Assembly: GCF_022965805.1 (NCBI RefSeq)
Contig: NC_133101.1
Coordinates: 14,293,054 to 14,357,053, forward strand
Reading direction: 5' to 3'
Source of the DNA: Primulina eburnea
Lineage: Eukaryota > Streptophyta > Magnoliopsida > Lamiales > Gesneriaceae
DNA: 64,000 nt
Positions within the stretch are counted from its first letter, which is position 1; each line of letters opens with the position of its first letter. A program made the translations under genes and the position numbers. Positions 34,988-46,677 of this stretch are shown here, one piece after another. Under the pieces are notes generated by a model. The model was not told the DNA's origin, ran no database searches, and saw nothing but the letters and a program-made list of their open reading frames with translations.

Positions 34988-35178
34988 GAAAAAGTTGATT
35001 CTTTGATAGATTCGGATAAACATTAAATTATACAGTCACAAACACAAAACGTGGCAGTGGAGGTGTCACAAGGGGTTTTGTGAAAAAGTTGATTCCTTTT
35101 GATAGATTCGTAAAAACATTAAAGTATATAGTCACAAATCACAACACGTGGCAGTAGAGGTGTCACAAGGGGTTTTGT
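34988..35178. repeat. Two-copy tandem repeat, period about 95 bp
   Basis: GAAAAAGTTGATT starts both copies (34988 and 35082), and both end GGTGTCACAAGGGGTTTTGTG. Each includes an ACGTGGCAGT motif. Divergence is low. Confidence 0.8.
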
Positions 35179-35200
35179 GTGACAAAGTGTGTAGTAGGTG

Positions 35201-35431
35201 GAAGGATGACAATGTGGTGGAGTTGGGTTTGTTATCTCCATCCTAGTCTTCGAATTACATCCCTACCCCTATACCTGTCACGATCTTCGTTTTTTCGGGT
35301 TCAGGGTTCGGTTCCCATTTCAAAAATATTAATGGGGCAACACGGCGTGGGTACAGGGATTCCCCGCCCCGATCCCCGTTTCGAGTTTTCCCCGTGGGTC
35401 TCCAAATCCGTGGGAAAAATTGTCATCTCTA
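35201..35431. mobile_element. hAT-type MITE (231 bp) with 8-bp target-site duplication
   Basis: Flanked by AGTAGGTG at 35193-35200 and 35432-35439, an exact 8-bp duplication as made by hAT transposases. The termini are imperfect inverted repeats sharing ATGACAAT (left GAAGGATGACAAT, right TAGAGATGACAAT on the minus strand). The interior is rich in CCCCG and CCGTGGG motifs seen in such elements. There is no coding capacity. Confidence 0.8.
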
Positions 35432-35858
35432 AGTAGGTGTTGGTGTTTAAATTTATGGAAAATAACTTTTTTAATCAGCCAATATTGTTTATTTTGAATT
35501 TTAGTTTATTAACAGGTTAAATTTTGGTCATTGTACACTAACTATCAGTGTTCAGTTATTTTGGTTAAATTGCTGATGCGGCGCTGAATATATTAACTTT
35601 TTCGACATCATAGCAGCATTCTTTTTAATGTTAGTAAATTTTTGGTTCAACTTAACAATTTTCAATGTAAGATCAATATTTTTTGTTTCAATGTCACAAT
35701 TTTCAATATAAAATCAATACTATAAAGATAATTTTCTTAACTAAACACATAAACTAAGCTTTACAATAATGACATTCTATTACAATTAACTATAAAAAAT
35801 TGATTTTTTAGCATTTTATTTGCAAAGTGATCAACCAATATTTCATAAATAGATTTTT
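35432..35858. other. Spacer DNA without a supported gene
   Basis: AT-rich sequence between the MITE and the right duplication arm. Nothing further seen. Confidence 0.4.
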
Positions 35859-38275
35859 ATTAGAACTCATTGATGTTGCGGAATATCACGAACCGGAACC
35901 TTCATGTGCATTCCAAAAACTTCTAAATAGGTGCTCTGTAGAGGTTCAAGCACTTCTAAAACATTCTCCATATTTCATCAATTAAGAGTTTTCTGTGAAA
36001 TCTTTTGTGCATAGAATAATCATTTAGAATAGTATAGAATGGAATTAACTAGAATAGTGTAGATCTTAGAACCTCCTAGAGAGTTGATATGTATCGCTTT
36101 CATTGTAGAAAGCTACTAGTATAAATAAGATTAATATAAATAGGGTGAAGCTCTTATTGTAAACTACCAAGTTTTCAAGCAATATAGCATTTTCTTTCAA
36201 AGTTTTCTAGAAGCATTTTTACTTAAGTCACTTGCACACAAGCACCAAAGGACTTTATCTATGCAGCTTACATGGGTAAACAGATAAATTAAATGTCATA
36301 ATTGTACAAACCGTAAAATATTATTAAAATAAAGATCGTTTTACATTAAAGCCAATAAAAACCCAAGCCACAAGTTGGCTCGCTGGACACCTACTCTAAC
36401 AAATACAAAATACTAGGAAATTCAAATATCCAACCATATTTTTCCTACCAATTAATAGAATAAACATCCTTCCATGGTAGTTATTATGTATAGGACATAT
36501 CAGTGGATTTTCACAGAAGAACCGCAGAAGGAAAAATTGGAAACACAGACCTGCTGATGGAGATAGAGGCCTGTCATAAATCATAGATTATAAGGGGCTG
36601 CTGACTGTGGATTTCAGTCGAGAGGGCGGACTTTTCATTGACAATTTTTAAAGAGGAATTTCGTTATACTGGAGATGGGGAGAGTAAATATTCAGGCTGT
36701 AATCTTTGTAGAAGTATCCCACATAAGGGACAACATGGTGAGAAAGATTTCTTGAAGGCTGAAGATTCGAAAAAAGATTTAAAATTGGAAGGGTATAAAG
36801 GCATCGTGAAAAAAATTAGAGGTGCCAACTTTGAAGCTCGTCTTTGACAACACATGCAAAACCAGGAATATTTAGTAGGGCAAAGTTGCATAGATACAGA
36901 ACACCGGTGTAGCTTATGGGTTTGATCAACTCCATAGCCATTCTTCACTCCCGAACAAATGGCGTATTCTATTGATTCAAATGGCACAATTGCTGAACAA
37001 AAACTGCAATGTTCTTCATATTCAAAACTCTCTCTCATGTTAATAAAGCAAGAATGGAACCAGCCTTCAGCTAATAGATTGATACAATATCTTAAGATGC
37101 TATTCTATGTATGTGTGCATGAATGAACCAAAAGAAGTTCAACAAAGATAAGAACATCATGAATTACCACTTCATAATTTTACCAACTTTGGCAGCAAGA
37201 AATTTTAAATTATCCTCGACAATTTTCTCATGAAGTGAGATATAGTGCTCCAGTTGTGGCCATTCATCAGGACGCCAACAGCCAACATCGCAAAAATTTG
37301 TTGGCACATCTGACAGAAGATCTAAAATGGCAGAAAAATATAAACCAACAAGTCTTCTCCGTAGTTCATTTTCACAGCACAACTGCAACTCCTTCCATAC
37401 ATTTGTCTGTTCCTCTATGGCACTACTGAATCTTTCCAAGTCTTGGTGTTTTCTACTCTCGCTCACCTCATCATTTTTAAGCACAACATGCCTGATGATT
37501 ACATTGATGAGGTGCAACTTACGGGTTGAAAGAGTGGGCAAAATTTAAATGCCGTAGACAAGAACGTAGTACAAATGCCAAAATTGGATCCAAAATAAGA
37601 TGTCAACCATTTCTGCAGAATATGCTATACATAGTTTGGTATCGACTGTTTGAAAGACACGAGGGCTGCCACAATATCACAAATGTTCAGAAGCCCACTG
37701 AAACTCCCACACAGACTCAGAGACCATAATATGTTTTTTTCCCACCAAATTAATTCTACCTCAGGGAAACCAGGAAATGATCCGAAATCAATATCAAAAC
37801 ATATATTGGAGGAAGTGTCCAATTGCTGCCCTCCAATCCAAAGGAACTCGATAGCAGCTTTCTGAGTTCTGTAAAATTACAATAACATTTATTGGTCAAT
37901 CAAACATAGGTAACTGTTTGAACGGTTAGTTCTTATTGCTTCCATTCAGCTTTTGACTAAATCATCAAAATTTCTTTTAAAGAAATGTGGGTGCTTGTTT
38001 GTTGCAAGCATCTATCCACATGGCAGTTGCTATTTCATTATTTGTTACCAGAAAATATAATTTTAAAAGTTCACCTTTCCTGGTACATGGGATTTAATAA
38101 ATCAGAATCAAATCTTCGAGCCTGCAAATAACAGACACCAAACTTCTTAGAACTAGATTTAAGTACAGGGGTATCAATGACATCTATTCAGCATAAGGTA
38201 AAAGGTGACCAAGTGCAAGAAAAGGATCAAGAGATTCCATTGCTTAGAGTCATTTCAGTCAACTAAGCTCCTTTT
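35859..38275 (-). repeat. Right arm of the 2.4-kb inverted duplication
   Basis: Pairs with 27334-29754. Unlike the left arm it continues into the rest of the gene beyond 38275, so it is the parental side. Confidence 0.9.
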
Positions 38276-41200
38276 CCTAGATATTATTATATGACTACTG
38301 TTCGGAGAGATGAAATTTCGATCTTTCTATTTTCCTCTTTATTTTTATTTTCAGTAAATTTTCTTTATTTTTGTAAAGGGCAAGAAGCAAGATATTGACC
38401 AATCTCATCTGAAACATAATATGAGAGAAGTAAAAAATCAATTTTTTGGATGGTATGTTATCTAAGAGTTTTCTCAAAATGCTATGAATAGAATTCAGTT
38501 TTTTCTTCAAATCTTGAATCGCTACATCGAGTGAGTTTATTATTTGACTTAAAATTTGATAAGAGAGAAATACTAGTACAATATTCAGGATAAGTTCATG
38601 GACATTCCAACTATAAGAGAATGGACGGATGGAATGTGATACCACAGCAATTGCCAAGCTCCAATGAGATACTGCCAGACCAAAGCAAGAATCATATACA
38701 TATGGAACCTGCAGAGAAAATCTAGAGTCTATTGGAAACAAATATGCAAATTTAAAACAGAAGTAAACATGAAAAATTAATGCATACATCCGGGGAGCTA
38801 TTCAAACCAGGAGTATTTGAAGGAATGTGTATTTCCCTTAGTGCTTTCCCAACTAAATTCCACGCTTTCATAGAGTTGTCCTGTAATACATGAACTGATC
38901 AAATAATCTGGAGGGCTACCAAGCTTTTCAACCTCAAGGCTTTCTGCTTGAGGCATTACTTGATAACAAAAGCAATTAACATGGATTTTTAAATTTTTAA
39001 TATCTGTTGAACTAACACTCCCTTAATACTAAAATTCATATTTATATCAATAAAACACTTCCTTCAATATTTATTACCTGGCTGCAGCTGTACAAGAAAG
39101 ATACAGTCATCCGGAGACACTCAACGCTGGCTTAAGACCAGCGTGAGTTTTGCAATTGTAATACAGAGGGGCTTCAACAAATGAAAGGGTTTACTATCGT
39201 AATTGGTTGACTTGATCCTATGTGACCTCCTTTCAAGGCTAGATCAAGGACATCTCCATACTCTTCTTTGGCTCCAGAATCTGCGACTGGTTCCATGGAT
39301 CCATCAAAAGCCCAAGCTAAACCAGTTACCTGATTGTTATTTTACAAGATAAATAATATGCCATTCCATATGCCAAAAAAGGTGTTGAGAACTTACAATC
39401 TAGTCATGCGCACTACAACAGCCAATTATTTCAAATTCATGGCTGGTCATATTCATGGTCCACACTTCAAATGATCTGGATCCTTTACCAATAGCCAGGA
39501 ACAAATTTAGTGGTGTTTGCAGGGGGGCAGTAAATGAAAGTATGGAGACAGGTGCTGAATCAACAGTAATAACCTAATTACACGAGCAATCACAAGTTCC
39601 AAAATAAGATATAATCAAAGTAGCTGGTCTAAATTTTGAAAGGATAAGTAGCAGACTTTTAGCAGGATATGCTGACCTCTCTCAGCAAAGAAAATGAAGC
39701 ATGAACAGTTTCAGATGACTTCAGCAGTTCCTTAATATTCACCTGCCAAATCTTCACTCTATAAACAAAAAAAAGAGGAAAGTCAAAAAATTAAATGTTA
39801 TAATCAAATAAAAGGTAAACCTTATATGTATGTGTGTGTATAATTCAGTAGTTCTAACCCATGTCAAGCAAATGTGCTAGACTTTTGGCTTCGAAAACAG
39901 AAAAAGTTTAATTAGTTACTCACCTCCCATTAGAACTTCCCGTCGCTAAAAGAAGTTGAGGTTTTAAAATTTCAGAGCCATATAAAGCCCAGCAAATAGA
40001 TTTGATGCATGTATCATGTGCCTTGAGAAATCCACCATTTCATGCTTTACATAGGAGTTCAGGGGTAATAATGGAATAACTCTCTGGTGCATCAATTCTC
40101 CAGAATGAAATTTGACCACATTTCAATCCAGTAGCAAGAATAGAGCAGCAGCCCGAGGAGTTATAAGGAATAGAAACCCAATCTTCAGATGTCCTCAGAA
40201 TCGGTGACCAAGCCACAATAAGGGGTGTCAGCATTGCATTGCGAGAAGCAAATTGTTGTGTCGTTATTAGTTGAACATTGCATTCTTTGATCTTCAGAGG
40301 TGTCCCTTCAGAAACAGATACGGGAATAATTTCCCATGTATTGTTTTCTTTTACATTGTCAAGTTTTTTTGCAGCAACCAAATAAAAATAGCAACACATT
40401 CAATGTAATGGCATATATCAAATGCACAACTTTTCAAATTGAAAGCAGATCATGTAGCTGCATTGAAGCTGATTTAGTAAGTATGGAGGTTCATGTCATG
40501 GAATAAAATGATAAAACTAAATCAGATAGAGAATGCAGTGTGCAGTACATTAGTTTCATTCTGTCTCCTTCGTTTTCTTTCGTTTCTTAAACTAGATACA
40601 GGTGGCTCATTAGGGCATTCAGATTCTGCATTATCTCGACTCCCTATCACCTGTATAAATAAAAAACCCCAAGAATAGTTTGAATTCATATCATTAATTG
40701 TTATGTCATCAAGAATATTTCATCTAGAAAAGTATATGGGGATATGCAAGAAACGGTAATCAGCAAAAAGTTGAAAGATAGAACCAACTCACATCTAAAC
40801 TTTCTGAAGATATAATTTGAGACTCTCCGAAATTGATCTTGGAAAGATAATTATACATCATCTCTGATATGTCCATAACCTAGAAAATTTCAGATTATAA
40901 CTTTAGCAAATGTGTGAAAAACAAACATTAAATTTAGGAATCACAGATGACATACTAGATTCCAAATTCATGACATTTATTATGCATAAGCAACAAAACC
41001 GTAAATACAACAAACTTGAAGGGCTATGAAATTCTTTTTGAAAGAAATGTTGATTAAGTATTGCCTCTCCAAACATAAACAAAGCCTCCACTACTAACAC
41101 AACAAATTTACACATTAGCACAAATATGAATCTACTCATGGGCTCATAGCCAACACAGAACCAACAGTAAGAACATAATTAAGAGCATCTATAGACACAA

Positions 41201-42699
41201 GAATTGAAACAATTCCATTGCTAAAATTTTCACCATTTTTTTTGGTTCAGGAAGATTATTAAAGTGAAGAGACAGCAAGCTCGAATCATAATTCTGGTCC
41301 TGCCACCACTACTTCTTGAAAGCTTCATTTATAAAATACTTAATACCTCAATCCATTCAGCCGAAAAATCACAAAAAGGGAAAGCGGTAAAGTTTGACGT
41401 GCCCCCCAGTGGTGCAAACAGCAAGCAAACAACTGTACGATTCATAGCAAAATGTAGAATTAATTCAGGGAGGCAACTTGCGTTGCATACTCAAAGAAAA
41501 ACTTTGATCAGGGTAATGGTATCAGTACCCATCATTGTTAGCAAGACCTGCAGGAGACCAGGAAATTGACCTAACACATGGCCGTGTATCCCGCGAAACA
41601 TGCATCTGCAACAAGCACCCAGAGAGAAAATCTATCCCTGTGACAAAATGAAAACAAAATCAAATGCAGTGACCTGAGAAAATAAAAATTACTTGAAACC
41701 TCAACTCAAAATTAATTTTCATTTTCACTGTAAAACCACAAACCCAGAAATCCAAATTGCATCCAAATTGTGTACATACATACATACAATGAGCTAATTC
41801 AAAACATGAAATTCATTTTTTAATATTATTCTACGTACCTCCAGCATTTATGACACCAATGGAAAAAGGCTTGCTTGGGAGAACAGAAATTACACCTCGA
41901 CATCCAGCTCCAGAAGGTTTAGCAGGATTCTAACCAAGTGAACAACAAGCATATAATAGTGATTCGAAGGCTAAATCAAACAGTATAAAATTAAATCCTA
42001 ATTTGAAAAAACAAATAAAAAGTAAGGTAATATGAATTATATAAACTAACTACTATAAGATTCTCTATCAAATTCAAATCAGACCCTGCATTGAACTCCA
42101 ACATAAAACAGCTTCCATACCAGTTATGAAGATCAGGTAGATTAAAATGTAAGCATAAATTTGGCGTTTAAAATTCAATAACAATGCAAAAATCTTCGGC
42201 TAAAAAATAAGCAAGCTATTCAGAAATATTATTACATTATATGCAATCAATTGATTTAGTAGTTGTCTTTCCTAAGTCATGGGATCATATCCCATTAGGT
42301 GGATCACAGAATACTGGACTCAGAATCAGTGGTCATTGATTCTTGTTCATGTCAGTGCATGGTTAATAATGTCATCTGCATAATCCTCACACTAACAGAA
42401 TCACTTGACAGCCCAAAATTCTTGATCAACTAAAAACTCAGCTAGAACAGATTGAATGCCAGGATACTTCTGAACTTGAGCAATTTCAATGTTGAGACTC
42501 AAATGCTGTACATCGTATCAGTAAAATTGCATCAAAGCAATGCAATACTGAAATCAGCAAACTTTGAAAAGTTAACAATTACCAGGATCGTAACGAGGCT
42601 TCCAGAAGCGACCGCCACCAGATTCTCTTCGAACCAAGCAACAGCGTTCGGATAACAAGGCGTTGATACGAGCACCGCTGCTTGGAAGCGGGAAGACGT
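36664..42699 (-). pseudogene. TFIIIC 90-kDa subunit-like gene (WD40 repeat, TFIIIC zinc finger), damaged
   Basis: An intron-rich plant gene. Exons I can place (minus): 42699-42583 (SRFQAAVLVSTPCYPNAVAW), 41931-41839, 41605-41529, 41432-41347 (AVCTTGGHVKLYRFPF), 40879-40793, a start at 40650, ~40370-39924 (CGQISFWRID; KAHDTCIKSICWAL), 39758-39677 (VKIWQV), 39573-39397, 39329-39227, 38880-38788, 38708-38643, 38121-38075, 37868-37168 and 37036-36664. WD-like blades precede the C-terminal zinc finger (CSFC, MCC, CPLC motifs). The intact protein would be a TFIIIC subunit for RNA polymerase III promoter recognition. Lesions: ACG where the start Met is expected (42697-42699), an extra base at 41373-41377, TGA 40040-40042, TAG 39400-39402, a frameshift near 37545, TAG 37625-37627, and the last acceptor AG changed to AT (37037). 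Family recognition is from recalled plant homologues; the broken state is directly visible. Confidence 0.75.
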
Positions 42700-42877
42700 T
42701 GTTGAAGAGAATTGAAACAGAAAGCAGAGCGGCGTTTTATTATTTTGGAGTGAAGCGGATTCGATGCTTCGACCTAATTTGTGAAACAGCTCGAATAGTC
42801 CAAATCGAATTACACCATATAACCTACATATATTTGTATTTCCTAGACTAGACTAGAAGACTATAAAAAATCTAGTT
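42700..42877. other. Short 5' flank of the TFIIIC-like gene, next to a truncated LTR
   Basis: About 180 bases upstream of the expected start codon of the minus-strand gene. No clear TATA box was seen on the minus strand. A gypsy LTR fragment begins at 42878, so the native promoter may have been cut away. Confidence 0.45.
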
Positions 42878-43122
42878 GATAGCGTGGAGATCCGGGCTTC
42901 AGAAGTAACTTAGGATTCAGTACTGATATATTATGGAACCTAGTTGAATTATTGGAGATAACATCAGATTTGTATGTTTATGTTTAATTTGTAATTTGAA
43001 TTTAATTACATTACGTTTCCGCTGTGTAATTTTTTTTAAAAAAAATTTAGACCCTGTTTCTTATAAATGATTAATTAGTCCCAATGACGATTAAGAGCTG
43101 GATTAGCTTCCGGGTCCCCACA
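42878..43122 (+). repeat. Truncated 5' LTR (last 245 bp)
   Basis: Begins GATAGCGTGGAGATCC and ends GGGTCCCCACA, near-identical to the end of the 3' LTR. The first ~2 kb of the LTR, including its promoter, is missing. Confidence 0.85.
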
Positions 43123-43127
43123 ACAGG

Positions 43128-43139
43128 TGGTATCAGAGC
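43128..43139 (+). promoter_or_regulatory. Primer binding site (initiator tRNA-Met type)
   Basis: TGGTATCAGAGC five bases after the LTR end. Confidence 0.9.
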
Positions 43140-43636
43140 TGTAGGTCCTTGAACTGTAGGTTCCTTAGCACTGAGATAGAGGAGAGTGAGCGGGGTAGGT
43201 TGAGTTTTCTTACCTGCATCTGATTGCTAGCATGTGATTGATTTCAATGTGGAATTACATTGTGTATGCTAGCATGATATTATGTTTTACTACCTGGACT
43301 AATATGGCATATGATTGAATATAATGTTGATAGTACATTGTTTATGCTAAGATTTCAGTATGTTGTTACTGTGCATAAAGCTACATGTTACCTGAATATC
43401 TGAGTTGATTTCGTAATATGTATGATTTGAAAACTGGATCAGAACCAATTCTTGATCAGAGGTAAGCTGATCAGGGTTGGGATTGGGACGAATTTGTCTC
43501 CTGTTACTACTAACATATGTGATTATCAGATATTCCTCCCAGGAGAGTTCCAGAAAGGGGTAGTACTTCGTCTGATAAGATAGATGTATCAGAAACTCAG
43601 ATGGAGATAAAGTTGAAAGAGTTTCAGTTACTTTAG

Positions 43637-44494
43637 CCGCCGATTCTGAGTGGTATCGAAACATCTGAAGATTCTGAGAACTGGTTTGAGGATATAGAAA
43701 TACTATTCGACTTACTGGATTGTACTGATGAGCAGAAAGTTAAAATGGTGCCTAACCAGTTACGAGAAGCCGCTAGGAGTTGGTGGATTACAAGTAAAAG
43801 AATGCTAGAACAGAGAGATAACGTGATTTCGTGGGAAATATTCAGAACTGAATTTTATCGAAGATTTTTATCAGGTTCGTACCGAGAGGACAAGAAAGCA
43901 GAGTTTGAGAATTTGAGCCAAGGTCAACTGAATATTGAAGGATATATTGCTAAGTTCGCTACACTACTGCGTTTTGCTCCTCATGTAGCTGAAAATGATG
44001 AAGCTATAACGGCTCAATTCATCAGAGGATTGAACTCGGAGATAGTTGCATTGATGAATATGCAGCGACCATACCATTTTGCGGATGCCTTGAGTAGAGC
44101 GAAGAGAGCGGAGACGAGTCTGATCAGACAATTAAAAATGTTGTGTGCGATGCAACCCCGGACACAGCAATCCCATCATAGATTTGATAGTGGCAGTGCG
44201 AGCGGGAAGCAAGAGATGCTGAAAGCTCGAAAGAAACAGTTTAAGAGAGCAGGAAGTGGACTGAGTGGTTCATCTAGCTCTAGTGGTTCTAGCTCGAGTT
44301 ATGCTGGAGTTTATTGCAGGGCTTGCGGAGGGAGACATCCCACAGAGCAATGCCAGGGAGTGACTGGTAGGTGCAATATCTGTAAACAGCGAGGAAATTT
44401 TGCTAGAGCTTGTCCACAGAGAGGTCCCCGAAGATTTCAGGGAGCAGAATCCTCTGGTGGGAGGGATCGAGGAACAGAACCAGGACCCACTTGA
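43637..44494 (+). CDS. Gag of the gypsy element (N-terminally interrupted)
   Basis: The readable frame runs from just after a TAG near 43634 to 44494; an internal Met is at 43745. Features: ENWFEDIEILFDLL, the Retrotrans_gag core (REAARSWWITSKRML, FRTEFYRRFLSGSYREDKK, FATLLRFAPHVAE), a Ser-rich linker, and two Cys clusters YCRACGGRHPTEQC and CNICKQRGNFARAC. The second cluster is a CCHC knuckle in which the usual His position reads Asn (GNF for GHF). Gag coats genomic RNA and forms particles. The TAG at the conserved QPP segment suggests loss of function. Confidence 0.75.
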   Translation, partial: PPILSGIETSEDSENWFEDIEILFDLLDCTDEQKVKMVPNQLREAARSWWITSKRMLEQRDNVISWEIFRTEFYRRFLSGSYREDKKAEFENLSQGQLNIEGYIAKFATLLRFAPHVAENDEAITAQFIRGLNSEIVALMNMQRPYHFADALSRAKRAETSLIRQLKMLCAMQPRTQQSHHRFDSGSASGKQEMLKARKKQFKRAGSGLSGSSSSSGSSSSYAGVYCRACGGRHPTEQCQGVTGRCNICKQRGNFARACPQRGPRRFQGAESSGGRDRGTEPGPT

Positions 44495-46677
44495 TGATCC
44501 AGTGACAGGTAGTGATCTTTTATGATTATATTGCATATGTATTGATATATACTAATGCATTCTTTGCGATTATCTTTGACTGAGTTGCATTGATATACAT
44601 TGTACCTGTGGAGTTTGGAATTACTATAGTATTGATTCCTTACCTTTTTGGGGAAAGAATTTGATATCAGTGATATTCTGTAATACATTGTATACTGCAG
44701 TAAGTTGAGAATGGGATTGAATTAGACTAGATGGTACTTGTATTGTCTGATGATGACTGCGTGATTGATATTGATATATCGAACAAGTACAGAGCTATTT
44801 TAGATTCTTGCCAGGAGATGGTAAGATTCAGATTTAAAATGACTGAAGAACGAATAATATACGATGAGGATTCTCGATTTTGAATTCCTTGATAACTATA
44901 TTATTAATGAATCGATGATTTATTGAAAGGAATGGAGTAATTCCTTATATATATTCAGTTAATTACTAGAGTTGAGCCTAGCAGAGATCTATTTACTAAT
45001 AGCAGGAAGTTTGCTATAGTCTTTCCGATGAGATTTCATGTCTGTCCTGGATCAGGGAGAGTGATTTCAGTCTTGATGTGATACCAGGTATTGGTTTCAT
45101 TTTAGAATTTCTTATAGACTGATACTGATTGAATTGAGAGAATTGAGATATCAGTTGAAAGATTTATGGCCTGAAGAGTTAGAGTTACATCTGATTATAT
45201 GTTTCTCTGTAAAGTACTTCAGTTCCGTTTATGGGTTGCTAAATCCTGTGCTCGGAAGTGTTCTGATGATTTTTATGCTCGGGTTATCTATGACCTTTTG
45301 ATATATTCTCAGCATATGATTGATTGAATTGAACAGTGGAAATTTGTATTGAACATTCTGGGAACTGAAATTGTTGTATACAGATTGTTCGGATATGAAT
45401 CTTGATTGTAACAGATTGTATTCAGAGTCTGTGATATCTGAAGATAGTATACTGATTGGTAGTTTGAATCTGATTCGATATTATTATCATTCTGAATCCG
45501 GGTTTGATACCGATTGTTATGAACCGTTGAGAGTATATACAGTTCAAGCCGATTCAGAGCTGATTTTGAAAATTACTGCAGTTCAGAAATTCGGTCAGAA
45601 TGTTCAGAACTTGATTTTGATAGTCAGAACTGAATACCAGGTAGGTATTTTTTTTAATTTATATTATTAGCTGATTTATTTATGTCAGATATTCGAATTT
45701 GAAATGACAGGTATTGTCAGATGCACACAGTAGTAGATTCAGTATTATTCTGGTAATAGGAAATGTGTGATAATCGAATAGACAGTTGTGATATAAACAG
45801 ATGAAATTAGTTATGATAGAATTGGTACTGACATGTTGGCAGAAATTGTACTGAGATGTCTGAATTGCTAACAGAAAAGACAGAAAGATAGAAATTAGAA
45901 GATTTATTACAGAATTGTATAGTTCTGAATAGAAATGGGAGTACATTTCTATGGCTTTTGTAATGAAATTACCGCCATTTTCTACAGATTATGATATGAT
46001 ATGATTGTGATTGACAGATTGTTCAATCTATATCTCATAGTTTGTACCAGATAACGTACAAACATGACCAAATGACACAGATCAAGGTCAGAGAAGTGGC
46101 CAGAAAGATCAGAATGCCACCGTAGAATATATCAGCTTTTGATTTTTGATTGATTGTGTACTTGTGATAGAATATATCATGAGCTCTCTCTTAGATAGTT
46201 TTACAGATTGACAGACAGTCAGAATATATGATCAAGATATTGGAAGAGTTCGGTACAACGTTAGTGCTGGATGTTAGCACTAATTGATATTAATTATTGT
46301 TACTGTATGACAATAGCTATCAAGACAGTTCAGAATAAACAGATTTAAGAAACCAACGTCGGATGATGACGATTGGTATTTGAAGCTAAAGATTGTATAT
46401 GTCTTTGTTTGAGATAAATAAATTTGATAACAGCTGATGGTACTGACATATGATGAGCGGTAGATTGGTTTATACGGATGTTGTATAACCAGTAATGCGA
46501 GATTAATTCTGTCAGAAGGACTGGAGAAGTATTATGACATTATACTTAGTGAATTCTTATTCCGGACTGGAATCAGATATTTGAGTTTGGTCTAAACTCT
46601 GTTATGCATTTCTTCTGAGATCTCTGAATTGATTGTTGTGAGTTCGAGGACGAACTCAGATCTAAGAGGGGAAGAAA
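44495..46677 (+). pseudogene. Collapsed pol remnant of the gypsy element
   Basis: Short stretches recall gypsy pol in shifting frames: DIDISNKYRAILDSCQEMVRF (protease end) near 44760-44830, a FSLDVIPG-like block near 45070 and a DLLIYSQH-like RT block near 45300. A 99-codon frame at 45371-45670 gives only faint similarity. Between these are large deletions and many stops. It ends at the motif GAGTTCGAGGACGAACTC and a purine tract before the 3' LTR. Confidence 0.6.

Noticed and set aside
38295..38789. 164-codon ORF with hydrophobic stretches, a possible membrane protein
   Set aside because: It overlaps a TFIIIC-like exon (38708-38643) and runs through its introns on both sides.
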